The notes beneath the pieces are model-generated. The model saw only the letters and a list, made by a program, of their open reading frames with translations, was not told where the DNA came from and made no database searches. Positions 10,401 to 21,695 of a DNA stretch of 64,000 nt are shown here, one piece after another. Position numbers and translations under genes: made by a program. Within the stretch, counting starts at the first letter, position 1, and every line of letters begins with the position of its first letter. The stretch is from Cynocephalus volans (lineage: Eukaryota; Chordata; Mammalia; Dermoptera; Cynocephalidae), in assembly GCF_027409185.1 (NCBI RefSeq), contig NC_084462.1:21179577-21243576 (forward strand), read 5' to 3'.

Positions 10401-13400
10401 GTTCATAGAAGCTTTATCCAGCATCCCCCCCAAACTAGAAATAACCCAGCTACCCTTTAACTGGTGAGTGAATAAACAAACTGTAGTGTGCCCATGCAAT
10501 GGACTGGTACTCAGCAATAAAAAGGAACAAATTATTAATACCTATAACAAGTTTGGTTGACTCTCAAATGCATTATGCTAACTGAAAGAAGTGTCGACTC
10601 AAAGGTGACATACCATATGACTCCATTTATGTGGCATTCTAGGAAAGGCAAAACTAGGGACAGAAAACAAATCAGTAATTGCCAGAGGTTAAGCCTGGGG
10701 GAGGCTTGACTACAAAGAGACAGCATGGCAGAATTTTGGGGGTGATGGAACTGTTTGTGTCCTAATTTTGGTGGTGGTTATATGACTCATAGAACTGTAC
10801 ACCCCAAAAAGTGAATTTTACTATGTTTAAATTTACACTTGATCTTAGCCAAAAGGCCGAGAAGTGATAACTACTATGTTTAAATTTAAAGATACCAAAA
10901 AAGAAAAGCTAAGGGGAAAAAGTCCCACCTTTTTGAATATGTGGGTGATATAAAAAGCTGAGGGAGTTGGAACAATTGCAAGGTACTGACCACCTGGTAT
11001 TTTTTCTTTTGATTTTAGCTTATTTACATTGGCTGTTCCTATGCCACGGTGTACCTGATCTACATGAAATTCAAGGCAACCTATGACGGAAATCATGATA
11101 CCTTCCGAGTGGAGTTTCTGGTGGTCCCTGTGGGAGGCCTCTCATTTCTAGTCAATCATGATTTCTCTCCTCTTGAGGTTAGTTCAGGTTATTTAGTGGT
11201 CATGTCTGGTTCCCTAGATAATCTGTTTGCAGATAATGTGGGGCTTTTTGTTTTGTTTTCCAGTTTGGCAAACTTCTGGTACAACACACACTATTTGGTA
11301 TAAATAAATGGTGGACAAGAATTAAGCACCCAAGGGGCTGGCCCGTGGCTCACTTGGGAGAGTGTGGTGCTGACAACACCAAGTCAAGGGTTAAGATCCC
11401 CTTACCGGTCATCCTAAAAAAGAAAAAAAGAAAAAAAAAAGGATTAAGCACCCAAGTATCAGGGTGTCTGCTGACAGCTTATTGTCTTACTCTCTTTTAG
11501 AATGTAAACTCAAAACTATTTCATTATCTTGACTTCCAAATACAGAGCCCTGCCTGTCCTAGTGTTTGAAGAACATGGTCTTCTCCCTACCTTGGCCCAA
11601 CTTTTGTTTCTTTTCCGGGTGTGATGTTGTACATTGATACTGTGTCTGTGGATCTCCTAAGAAGCACTGCTACACTCCTCAATTTTAGGAAGAATGGTTT
11701 GTGGTACCCGTGGCACTGTGCAGTGAGCTTACCTGGTCCTAAGTGCCTTTTCCTTCCCCAGTGAAGAGCTGCTGCTTAGCATCCTGGGGTTTAAGTTTTG
11801 TGCTGCTCTTGGTTGTCTGATGGGTGTTAGGAGTGCCCAGATTATTAAAACACTCAAGGACTACTTGTAAATCCTTCTGTCATTGGCATGAATTACGTAC
11901 CATGAATTAAACAGAGAGTTTGCATAATTACAATTCTGATTTCTTACCCCTTTGATTTAACCATACCAAAAAGCCTAAGAAAAATAGTGAAAATATTTAG
12001 TCTGAAAGGAGATCTGCTAATGAGGAAAAACAGCGCTGAGGAAGTAGAAGGATCCTAGTTATCAGTGTTATTGACCATGGTGGAAAGCAAGATTGATTCA
12101 GGACTTGAAACTTAAGTGTGGGACCTGCTTATCCAGGAGAGCATCATATGTATAAATTCATAGAAAATTGTACAGGGAAGAATAAGATGTTGGAGAGACA
12201 AAGTAATGAAAATTCAAAGAGGCAAAGGTGTCCAGGTTACCCAGCTTATCATTGGCAGTGCGCTGCCTTTTAAATGTTGCTTAAGTTTCTATGGTTTATG
12301 CAGTTGCCGGGCTGCTTTACTTGGGGCTGAGATACCCGCACTTCCAGATTCTCCACTCTTTTTAAGCTGCCCCACAGTAAAGAAAGCGTGTTTCCTATGA
12401 ACTTATGGTGGGTACTGGATCCTGACTGAAGCTTGCCATTTTTCTTCCAGATTTTATGGACTTTCTCCATCTACCTTGAATCAGTGGCTATCCTTCCACA
12501 GCTCTTTATGATCAGCAAGACTGGGGAGGCCGAGACCATCACCACCCACTACCTGTTCTTCCTGGGCCTCTATCGTGCTTTGTATCTTGTCAACTGGATC
12601 TGGCGCTTCTACTTTGAGGGCTTCTTTGACCTCATTGCTGTGGTGGCTGGTGTAGTCCAGACCATTCTATACTGCGACTTCTTCTACTTGTACATTACAA
12701 AAGGTACGTTGGGTCCTGCCTGCATTGCTCCTGCATCACATATTCTTTTAGGAGCTTGCTTGCCCAGCTCCCTTGCCCCAGCACTCTTCTGATCTGGCAG
12801 TAGCTCAGAAAGTAGAAGTGGCTTCAGAAAAACATTTTAATTGCTGTCAAATAAAATTGTGGATCAGGGTTTTCAGTCTTTTTTAATATAAGGACCTTCC
12901 TCTTTTCTTTTGTTGAAGCTTTATTGTTTTCCTAAAATGGCACATTTTCATTGTAAAAAAAATCAATCAGAACAGATAGTACAAAAGACAATCACCTGAA
13001 ATCCTATCACTCAGAGATAATCTCTGTTTATGTTTCAGTAAACATCATACCAGATATCTCTCTATGCATATACACAGATACATGATTTATTTATTTATTT
13101 ATTTTATTATTATTTTTTTTTACCTATATAGGATCCGAACCCGTGGCCTTGGTGTTATCAGCACCGCACTCCCCGAGTGAGCCACGGGCCGGCCCCAGAT
13201 ACATGATTTAAACTATACATGCTATTCTATAATCAGCTTTTTTCCCCACTCACATTTTTTCATGTCAGTAAATAGAAATCTACATAATTTTCAATAGCCA
13301 TAGAGTATTCCATTATGTGTATGTACCAAATTTACTTTTCCAGCCCCCTGTTGATGGGTATTCAGGTTGTTAACGATTTGCTGATATCAAAATCTTTAAA

Positions 13401-13705
13401 TCAACATCCTTGTATATGTATATTCTTGCATTTGTGTGAATATAGGATATGTAGATTTTACAAAAATCTGATGAAAGCTATGGTCCTTGCTCAGAGAAAA
13501 TGCATATTTGTACATATGCACACAGATTTTTAAATATAATTGCTTATTTCCTTGTACCTTACTATGTAGAATCTTGTATGTAACAGACTTCTAGGAACTG
13601 GAAGAAAGAAACTGTAAGCTTGTTAGTATTAGTAACCTTTTGTTTTCTCTTCCTCTCTTTAAAATTCTAGTACTCAAGGGAAAGAAGCTCAGTTTGCCAG
13701 CGTAA
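7409..13705 (+). CDS. KDELR2: KDELR2, ER lumen protein-retaining receptor 2 (3' four coding exons; exon 1 outside window)
   Basis: Coding exons are 7409-7509, 11019-11177, 12451-12703 and 13671-13705 (TAA at 13703-13705). All have AG/GT borders and the reading phase is continuous. The product is a seven-helix Golgi/ERGIC membrane receptor that binds the C-terminal KDEL signal of escaped ER chaperones at low pH and returns them in COPI vesicles. The exons encode residues 32-212 of a 212-residue family protein, counted from the known N-terminal length. Visible functional residues include Arg47 in exon 2 (TTRYLD), Arg159, Trp166 and Arg169 in exon 4 ([14 protein letters not shown]), and Asp193 (YCDFF), which is needed for retrograde transport. 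The tail ends KGKKLSLPA, with the cytosolic lysines and serine used for COPI retrieval. Exon 3 opens [10 protein letters not shown], which differs from human KDELR2 at a few positions (from memory). KDELR1 and KDELR3 are close relatives; the sequence and its position next to DAGLB and RAC1 fit KDELR2. Exon 1, with the N-terminal residues and the pH-sensing His12, is upstream of base 1. Confidence 0.97.
7731..7887 (+). mobile_element. Hairpin-type SINE (tRNA-derived)
   Basis: Has the A-box-like TGGCGCACTCGGGAGAGTG, a GC hairpin, the B-box-like GGTTCGGATCC and an A tail. Target repeats AAAATACTGTTAAT lie at 7717-7730 and 7888-7901. It sits just downstream of KDELR2 exon 2. Confidence 0.93.
8425..8690 (-). 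mobile_element. L2-like 3' ends
   Basis: GAGTCAGGCACTGAGGATAT and GTGTGCCAGGCACTGTTCTA suggest two reversed L2 3' pieces in KDELR2 intron 2. Confidence 0.6.
10165..10293 (+). mobile_element. Hairpin-type SINE
   Basis: GGGCCGAGCCCGTGGCGCAC, the hairpin GGGAGCG...CGCTCCC and GGTTCGGATCC are all present. Target repeats TAAAGTGAGT lie at 10155-10164 and 10294-10303. Confidence 0.93.
10304..10900 (+). mobile_element. Old L1 3' region
   Basis: Contains TATGACCCAGCAGTCTCCTT, TACTCAGCAATAAAAAGGAA and ATAGAACTGTACACCCC, all typical of mammalian L1 3' ends. It hosts the U2 fragment. Confidence 0.8.
10836..10868 (-). pseudogene. U2 snRNA 5'-end fragment (retropseudogene, 33 nt)
   Basis: Read on the minus strand this is the first 33 nt of U2 snRNA (CTTCTCGGCCTTTTGGCTAA core) with one mismatch near position 4. 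It is flanked by perfect 16-bp direct repeats ACTATGTTTAAATTTA at 10820-10835 and 10873-10888, so it was inserted by target-primed reverse transcription. The fragment keeps the U2 5' end and lacks the rest. It lies in an old L1 inside KDELR2 intron 2 and cannot make a functional snRNA. Confidence 0.9.
11335..11442 (+). mobile_element. tRNA-derived SINE, one unit of the dimer type
   Basis: GGCTGGCCCGTGGCTCAC joined to the dimer's second-unit 3' end (TTAAGATCCCCTTACCGGTC), so the middle of the dimer is missing. Target repeats ATTAAGCACCCAAG lie at 11321-11334 and 11443-11456. Confidence 0.9.
12915..13560 (-). mobile_element. Old L1 3' region
   Basis: The reverse complement of an L1 3' end (GAGTATTCCATTATGTGTAT, GATGGGTATTCAGGTTGTT), split by the SINE at 13090-13195. 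Confidence 0.75.
13090..13195 (-). mobile_element. tRNA-derived SINE, first unit of the dimer type
   Basis: Reverse orientation, ending GAGCCACGGGCCGGCCC. Perfect 15-bp target repeats CAGATACATGATTTA lie at 13075-13089 and 13196-13210, inside an L1 3' region. Confidence 0.92.
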
Positions 13706-14745
13706 GTGCCAAAGACCATCACCAGCATCTGTCCTTCAGGGTGCTTGGACAGAATTCTTACCACAGCAAAGGCATAAGATGCTTGACATGGAAAATCAGA
13801 AACTTAACTCTTTTATTGCAGATAGTCATCAGTGGCTCTGTAAGAATGCAGAGGAAAAGAACCAGAAGGTTTCTGTTTAATGCATCTTGCCTTATCTTTT
13901 TTTATTACTATGTACAAAGATTTTTTTACACAAAGAAACTTAATGCTGTATTAATAAATTCAGTGTGTAGCTTCAATTGGGATAGTTCTAAAAGTGAAGA
14001 TTTTGTGAGGAAAGTGCAACGTTTTTTTTTTATTTTAAAACATTCTTTGAAATTGTTGATTCTTTGTGTCTGCAATGAAATTGTACTCCTTGACAGTTGA
14101 TAGGTTATATATTCTTCCATCTATCAAACTTGCATTCCACTATATTTATTTTTTGCCAAAAGATGAGTTATGTTTGTTTGAAATCTGAGACACTATGTTC
14201 AATTTGGTATATCTGTTCAAATTTATTCCCACCTGACATGGAAATCCTTCCTTGGATGTCAGAACACTACATTTAAGGTTGGTAAGGATGACTTGCAAGT
14301 CTTATGGTTTTCATTACCAAAATTTTAGGACTCCTAAAGTAGATGGAGTCTCATTTAAGAGTCACCAAAGATGCCTGCCCTCCTTCCTGCTGAGAAGCAT
14401 CAGTTTGAAACAGTCGCAAAGTTACCGAAGAATTTAGGGGGCAGGGGTCTGGACTGCTTGCCATCTAAGTGTGGGATGGGAGGGACAGTAATGATTATTT
14501 TGGTTGTAGGACTCTACTCCTCTGAGGAATGGAACACTTTAATTTATAGTTCCAAAAGATTACTACCAGGTCCATGCTCAGATTGAAATGGTTTTTCATA
14601 CTACTTTTGGGTGGTAAAATGATTTACTTATTTTTTTAATTGGCAGCACCAATTACCATTCCTTATATTCTTTTTTTTTACTGAGCTCTTGCATGACTTA
14701 TCTTGTGTTACCATCCTAAATAAACACTTTGTTAAATATAGACTA
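13706..14745 (+). other. KDELR2: KDELR2 3' UTR with candidate poly(A) signal
   Basis: AT-rich sequence follows the KDELR2 stop codon. An AATAAA lies at 14719-14724 and is followed by a T-rich stretch and a (TA)n tract at about 14758-14781, so cleavage near 14740 is the simplest reading. Further AATAAA hexamers at 15466-15471 and 15641-15646 could serve a longer 3' UTR. The sequence alone does not decide which is used. Confidence 0.7.
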
Positions 14746-14756
14746 AATTGTCTTTT

Positions 14757-14781
14757 TTATATATATATATATATATATATA
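14757..14781. repeat. (TA)n microsatellite
   Basis: About 24 bases of TA directly after the proposed KDELR2 poly(A) site. Confidence 0.9.
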
Positions 14782-16299
14782 AATTAGGCCTTTGGAACAT
14801 CCTATGATAATTTTTTGTTTTTCAATTGGCAACAAAAGCTCTATAGGGTTGCAAACATTTAAAGTCCACTTAATAATCCATAAAACTATGTATTTTGTGG
14901 AAATATTAGAATTTTTCCTCTTGATTTTGACATTATATTCATTTGCTATATATTTTTTGATTGATTTGATTTTATGTCACGCACTGTAAGTGTTGAATAC
15001 TAACAGTGCTTACTACAAGAAGGATGTAGTGTTTTTGCTTTCTGCATTAAAATGTCTTGTGGAGGAAGGGAACTGGATTGGTTTTATTTTCTAGTGATTG
15101 TCTTAACATCTTTCTGAATTGGCAGTGCAACTGCATAGGTTAACATCCTGTCTTTATTTTACTTTCCCTCCTTGCCTCATATTTTTGCTTTTGTGTTTCA
15201 GTATCTTTCTAGCTTTAGTTTCTGTAGTCTGTTTTTATCCTCCTTGGAAGATTTTGAGAGTGTGGGGAAGCTGGGAAATCCAGTCATAGTAAGTTGAGCA
15301 GACTGCTTGCTGCCCAGACTGGGGGTGGGTGGGGGGCTCACGTCTGTCTTTGTGTATGTATATGAAACATGAGCTGGGATCATTCACCGGCGAGCACAAT
15401 GCACAGAACAAGGATCTGGAACCTCAGCATATCCATACCTTCTGTAATCATTTTACCAAAGTAAAAATAAAATTGGCTAAGATGTTACCACCATTTTGTG
15501 GTCAACCAGGCTGACATCCTTAATAACAAGGTGCCTGCATTGGAGTGCTGGACTGGGCAGCATCCTCATGCATGTTGGAAACAAAGGCCTTGTGTGACAC
15601 GCCTTATGAAGCACTGTCTCTTAGTTACTTTCACTTCCTGAATAAAGGTTACCAGGTAATTGATATTTTTTTATTGAGGTGTTTTTTATTTGTTTGATTT
15701 TTTTTTTTTTAATGTAAACTTGAAAAGAAATAAAGCAAAGTCCACAAATTTGCCCAGTTCTCACTATATGAAAAGCTGCTGGCTGTTGGCTGCTTACAGA
15801 CATCAATCCATTTCCTGTCCAGTTCAATCATAGTGTTTGAATAGATTCCTTCTTCCTCACAGTCTGGTCAGGAGAGGAGCAGGCAGAGAAATAGCTTTAA
15901 TAGAAATCACAGTAATTTGTGGGAACCCTAAGTAAGAAAATCAGAAGCTTTGACCTCAGACATGTGTTGAGTCTTGGCTCCCACAGTTGTAGTTCCCTGG
16001 CCTTGGATCTAATATGAGCCTCCTCCCCCCAGTAACATGGAGAAACACCTGCTACAGGATTTTTGTGAAGTTTAAATGAGTCACTGTCAGTGAAACAACG
16101 TAGAACTGGGTACGCTTTAAGTAATCACCTCAGCAGTCTCCTTTTCCCCTCCAACTGTTCTTTGTGCTTAGCTTCGGACAGCTGCCTCAAAAGTTGGCTG
16201 CGAATTGGTTCTGGCAGGAGCCCCTCTGGCTCATTAACGATATTGGTCAGTTTTGACAGAAGGTTCAGACTCTTCTTAGGAAAAGAATAGATGGACCAT

Positions 16300-16615
16300 C
16301 GTCGCAACTTATCTGCAGTTTCAGTTACCTGTGGTCAGCCACGGTTGGAAAATAGGTTAGTACAATGCAGTACAATAAGGTATTTTGAGAGAGAGCAAGA
16401 GAGACCACACTCATATAACTTCTATTACAGTACATTGTTATAATTGTTCTATTATTAGTGATTACTTATCTCTTACTGTGCCTAATTTATAAATTAAACT
16501 TTATCCTAAGTATGTATGTATAGGAAAAAACAGTATATATAGGGTTCGGTACTATCTGAGGTTTCAGGCATCCACTGGGGGTCTTGGAATGTATAAAGTG
16601 GGAACTACTGTGTAG
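16300..16615 (+). mobile_element. Tigger-like DNA transposon relic
   Basis: Contains GTGCCTAATTTATAAATTAA, ATATATAGGGTTCGGTACTA and CAGGCATCCACTGGGGGTC, the end of a common mammalian Tigger-type non-autonomous element. The exact subfamily is not certain. Confidence 0.65.
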
Positions 16616-17111
16616 AAATTGACTCCTAGGTACGTTCCAAAACCACCCATCTGAGGTTTGATGAGTGGTGATTGGATCTAGGCTCCACATGAGTTTTTTT
16701 TCTGTGTGCCTTCACTGTCTAATGGACAGATGTGGAATTTCCAAGGAACCTGAACTGCCTAGTACGTCGGGGTGGGGGTGAGGGGTGAGTGGGTGGGAGA
16801 CACACCTGTCTGGATTAACCTTTGTAGTGTAGAATCTTGTGTAGGTGCTGTGGGTGTTTCTCCTCCAGTTTTGAACCAATTCTCTTTTATCCCTGCAATT
16901 TAAAAGCAAGTTTGCACATAACAGCACTAATCCTTGTAAATAATGACAAGGATACTTGTTTATATCACTAAAATATAATACTCCAGATTTCTGTCCTAGT
17001 TTCCCCTTGGGCACTTAAAAGATGAGACTCTTTAGAAAAATACCACCACACTTGACTCCGTTACCACAACAATGAAAATACAGAACCTATTTACTCATCT
17101 AAAAAGGTTTC

Positions 17112-17209
17112 TGGGGCTCGCTGGTTAGCTCTGTTAGCGTGCAGTGTTATAACACCACGGTCTAATGGTATGGATCTCATACCAGCCAGCCACCAAAAAA
17201 TAAATAATG
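17112..17209 (+). mobile_element. tRNA-derived monomer SINE
   Basis: GGCTCGCTGGTTAGCTC to CCAGCCAGCCACC plus an A-rich tail. Target repeats AAGGTTTC lie at 17104-17111 and 17210-17217. Confidence 0.88.
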
Positions 17210-18078
17210 AAGGTTTCCATAACAATGAATGGGTCTGTAACAAGGAAGCTGGTATGTCCTGAAACTAAAGACGTGATTAAAGAATGCTTAGAAAAACAGC
17301 TATCCGAATTTCTGAAAGATCACCTGGCTAAAACTGCCCCCTCCCCAATGCAACATAGACAATAGTAGCAAACATTAAACTCAAGGATATTAATTTTACC
17401 CACAACATAGGGATTTACTCTAACCAAAGGAAAGTCCTAAAGAGAGAAGTAGAGGAAGGTATGAATAAATCAACTTGGAAAAATGAAAGAGTAAAGATAA
17501 CAGTTTCTCCAAGTTAATATGAAGATATGATGAAGTGCCAAGAAAGTCTCTGAAGAATACTTTCTGTAATTTGCAAATAGTGAAATTAACCTGAAAGAAC
17601 AAGCAGAGAAGAATATCAAAGATCTTTTTTTTTCTCCAAAAATTCACGATGAAAAAAAAAAAAAAAATTTCATGATGGAGCAAACATGTTAAATCCTCAT
17701 GTTGGGTCCTTAGGTATCAGGCATCTTCTCTGTATCTGAAATATTTTTATCACTTAAGAAAAAGTCATGATGGGTCATTTACCTTTTCAAGCGTTAGGCT
17801 TTGATAGTTCATTTTGAAAATAGTTATTTTTTTTAAAAAAATCTTTTAAAAATCTATTTCAAAATAGATATTTTTAATAGCAGAAAATTGAAAAATCCGT
17901 CTGAAGTAAGGGAATGAATATACTTTGTATGAGATACCTATAAGATGAAGTAATGTATTGTTTTTAAGTAGGTCTAATTCAATTATTCAAGTGGAATAAT
18001 CTGTGAAAGTGGCAGAATATACTTGTAGTGATTAGATCTATGCAAGGTACATTTACTTTTTAAAAATATGTGTATACT

Positions 18079-18176
18079 GGGCTGGCCCATGGCTCACTCG
18101 GGAGAGTGCGGTGCTGATAACACCAAGGCCATGGGTTCGGATCCTTTTAAAAAATAATAATAATAAAAAAACAAAA
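18079..18176 (+). mobile_element. tRNA-derived SINE, single unit
   Basis: GGGCTGGCCCATGGCTCACT to GGTTCGGATCC, then an A/T-rich tail. Target repeats ATGTGTATACT lie at 18068-18078 and 18177-18187. Confidence 0.9.
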
Positions 18177-18700
18177 ATGTGTATACTCACGAAAATCAAC
18201 TACATTGTATATTGATAAAATAATTTTTTAAAAAAGCCACACCCAACTGAAATGACAAAAAAAAAAAAAAAGTGTATACTACCTGTTTCCCAAAAGGCAT
18301 CTTTTTGAAATTAAACAGTTTTGCAGGTTATTGTCATCGTAATATTAATTTCACAATATCTTTGCCTTTACTAACAAAAGTTTACGTGGAAACATTATCT
18401 TATTGCTAAGCCTTAACCTGATTTTAAAAGAGAGAACTATTCTATTTAAGAATATGTTTGATCACAGGCACAGCTTTCTACTTCTGAATCAATGGTGGTT
18501 CAAAGTTCTGGCTGTGTATTTGTATGGCACATATTCATATCAAGATATGTTTGCATGTATAAAATTATGGAGAGGATGGGCAAAATTGAACAAGCATCAT
18601 TTAAAAGTAAACTTTATTTGAAACACACAAAAGTAGAATAGTGTAATAACCCCTTGTTTTATCTCTCCCTCACTTTTTGAGTACTTTAAAGAAAACCCTA

Positions 18701-18807
18701 AGGGCTGGCCAGTTAGCTCACTTGATTAGAGAGTGGTGCTGATAAAACCAAGGTCAAGGGTTTGGATCCCTGTATAGGCCAGCTGCTGGGAAAAAAAAAA
18801 AAAAAGG
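18701..18807 (+). mobile_element. tRNA-derived monomer SINE
   Basis: GGGCTGGCCAGTTAGCTCAC to GGCCAGCTGC plus an A tail. Near-perfect target repeats (AAAGAAAACCCTA / AAAGAAAACGCTA) flank it. Confidence 0.88.
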
Positions 18808-19147
18808 AAAGAAAACGCTAGGTAGCATATTTCATCCATAGATACTACAAGATTTATTTCTAATTGATGAAGACTATCACACCAACAAAATAATTCTTAA
18901 AAATTATCTTAACAGTCTGTGTTCAAATTTTCCTGTCTCAAAAACATCTTTTTATGGTTTGTCCATTTGAATCACATCGAAGCAAATTCTGCACCTTGCA
19001 TACTTTAGTATCACTTTGTAAATCTTAAAACTAAAAGCTTAAAATTCACCAACAGCCAAGCTTAAAGAATAGTGCATGATGTGGTAGTGTTTAGCAACTG
19101 GCTCTTCGACAAATTAATATATGCCCATTTACACATGCATTTTTTTA

Positions 19148-19494
19148 ATGTCCATTTTCTGTTGCTACAACAATACCATAGACTGGGCAATTTATAAGGA
19201 AAAGAAATTTATTTCTTACAGTTACGGAGGAAGTCCAAGAGCATGGCATTGTCATCTGGTGAGAGTCTTCTTGCTTCATCATAACATGACAGAGGGCATC
19301 ACTTGGTGAGAGGGCAAGCATGTGTGTGTTAGCTCTTCCTCTTATAAAGTCACCAGTCCCATCACGGGTCCTACCCTGATGATCTTATCCAATCGTAAGT
19401 ACCTCCCAAAGCCCCTTCCTCAAATCAACATATGAATTTGGGGATTAAGTTTCCAACACATGAAATTTAGGGGACACATTCAAACCACAGCACA
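19148..19494 (-). mobile_element. MaLR-type solo LTR
   Basis: Reverse text with CTGTTGCTACAACAATACCA, GACTGGGCAATTTATAAGG and ATTCAAACCACAGCA, the ends expected of an ERVL-MaLR LTR. Non-coding. Confidence 0.8.
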
Positions 19495-19529
19495 TGTATT
19501 ATAAATTTTACTGATATAAATGATGTGGT

Positions 19530-20080
19530 GGGGATCCCCCAAACCACCCTCAAGTTCAGCAATATGCTAGAAGCACTGAAAGACTCAGAAAAGCTGCTAT
19601 ACTCATGGTTACAGTTTATTACACTGAAAGGATATAGAGTAAAAGCAAAAGAAAAAGATGCATAGGGAAAAGTCTAGGAGAGACCAGGCACAAGCTTCTA
19701 GTTGTCCTCTGACAGTGGAATGATATAAACAATGCTTAATTCTCCCAATAACAATGTATGACAACATGTACAAAGTACTGACAACCAGGGAAGGTCACCC
19801 AAACTTTGAAGTCCAGGGTTTTTATTGGGGTCAGTCATGTAGGCATCAAGCACCCATATGACTGATCTTACCTACTCAGTCTCCAGACCCCTCCCCCAGA
19901 GGTCAAATTGACACAGTGAGGTTCAAGGCCCCCACCATTAACTGCATTATTAGCATAAAGTATGTGGTGTTGCCCAAGGCCTCAGGCAAAATATTCCAAG
20001 GGATTAAGAGTTATCTTCTAGGAGCGGGTCAAGGGCCAATCCTTTCTTTGCAGTGTTGCAGGATTTGAACAACCCAGCCT
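19530..20080 (-). mobile_element. ERV LTR, family not identified
   Basis: Contains CATGGTTACAGTTTATTACA and CAGGGTTTTTATTGGGG, found in reversed endogenous-retrovirus LTRs. I could not name the family. Confidence 0.55.
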
Positions 20081-20084
20081 GATG

Positions 20085-21470
20085 AAGTTTGGATGTGTTG
20101 TCCCCTCCAAAACTCATGTTGAAATTTGATCCCCAATGTGGCAGTTTTGGAAACTGATTGAGTCATGGGGGCAGATCCCTTGTAAATGGATTAATGCTCT
20201 CCCTGGGGGAGGGGGAAGTAATGATTGAGTTCTTGCTCTATTAGTTCCTGTGAGAGCTTGTTGTTTATAGGACCCTGGCACCTCTTGCCTCTCTCTCTTC
20301 CTCTCGCCATGTGATCTGCTCACACCCACTGGCAGCCTGCCACTTTCTGCCATGAGAAGAAGCAGCCTAAGGCCCGTGCCAGATGCAGCTGTCCCAGAAT
20401 CATAAGCCAAATAAACCTCTTTCCTTTATAAATTACCTGGTCTCAGGTATTTCTGTTATAGCAACACAAAACGGACTAAAACAGAAAATTGGTACTGAGG
20501 AGTAGGGCGTTGCTAAACAGATACCTGAAAATGTGGATGAAGCTTTGGTACTGGGTAATGGGCAAAGGTTGGAGGAGTTTGGAGGACTGAGAAGAAGAGA
20601 AAAACATGAGGGAAAGTTTGGAATGTCTTAAAGACGTATGTGGTGGCAAGCAGAATGCTGATAGAAACGTGGACAGTAAAGACCATGTGGATGATGAGGT
20701 CTCAGATATAAATGAGGAACTTATTGGAAATTGGACAAAATATAACCCTTGCTACACCATAGCAAGAAATTTGGCTTCATTTGGTCCATGCCCTAGGACT
20801 TTGTGGAAGTTGGAACTTAGAAGTTGTGAACCAGAGCATTTGGCCAAAGAAACTTCAAAGCAGCAAAGCATTAAGGAAGGTGCATGGTTGCTTTTAAGAG
20901 CCTATTCTGAGTTATGGCAGCAAAGGCATGATGTAAAGACAGAATTTAAAAGGGAAGCAGAGCGTAAAGATTTGTAAAGTTAGCAGCCTGGCCATGCGGT
21001 AAAGAAGCAGAGAGCCGGAGAACAATACAAGGGTGAAGCAGATAAACTGGTTGCTAAAGACATTATCTTGGCGGTGAGGCAGCCAGATGCTAATAGCAGA
21101 GACAATGAGAGGAAAGCCCTGCAGGCATTTCAGAAGTCTGGAAGGGTGCCCCACCCATCACAGACCCTGAGGCCTAGAAGGACTGAGTTATCCTGGAGGA
21201 CAGACCTGGGGCACAGCTGCCCTTGGGATACTGCTCCCTACATCCTAGCTGCTCCAGGTGGAGCAGCCCCAAATGTGGTTCATGCAGCAGCCCTGGAGAG
21301 TAGAGGCCCGAAACTTCAGTGGTGTTCACATTGTGTTAAGTCTGCAGGCTGGCAGAACATGAGAGCAGTGGAGGCGTGGCAGCCTCCACCCAGATTCCAG
21401 AGGATGTATGGAAAAGCCTGGGGGCCTAAAAATTTAATAATCAGCCCTTACCAGCCAGTACAGCCAGGGG
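20085..21470 (+). mobile_element. MaLR LTR with part of its internal region
   Basis: The LTR runs about 20085-20487 (TTTGGATGTGTTGTCCCCTC, GAGTCATGGGGGCAGATCCC, ACACAAAACGGACTAAAACA). The internal region follows directly (AAATTGGTACTGAGGAGTAG) to about 21470. No 3' LTR is seen. The 123-codon and 146-codon open frames inside belong to this non-coding or decayed internal region, not to a cellular gene. Confidence 0.8.
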
Positions 21471-21489
21471 TCCCAGCTCTGCCAATTCC

Positions 21490-21640
21490 TAGCAGTTTCC
21501 ACATGTAAAAAATGGGGATTATGACAATACCTACTTCACAGGAGGACTGCAGGAAGCAAAGGGGACTATATGTATAGAGCCATGCAGTCCAGAGCTGGGC
21601 ACATTGTAAAGCAGCACTAAAGTTAGTTCCCATTATTTAT
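21490..21640 (+). mobile_element. MIR
   Basis: AAAAATGGGGATTATGACAA, ATACCTACTTCACAGGAGG and CTGGGCACATTGTAAAG follow the MIR 3' half. Confidence 0.75.
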
Positions 21641-21695
21641 ATCCTGGTCTTCATTCTAAATGCAAATATTCACTGAATTATGAGCCGTCACATTT

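Noticed and set aside
10836-10868. Functional U2 snRNA gene
   Set aside because: Only the first 33 nt are present and there is no PSE/DSE promoter or 3' box.
13741-14100. 119-codon open frame after the KDELR2 stop
   Set aside because: It lies in the AT-rich 3' UTR, has no family match and no evidence of splicing.
20606-21508. Open frames of 123 and 146 codons
   Set aside because: They fall mainly in the internal region of a MaLR element (the second runs slightly past it into MIR sequence), which has no functional coding sequence.
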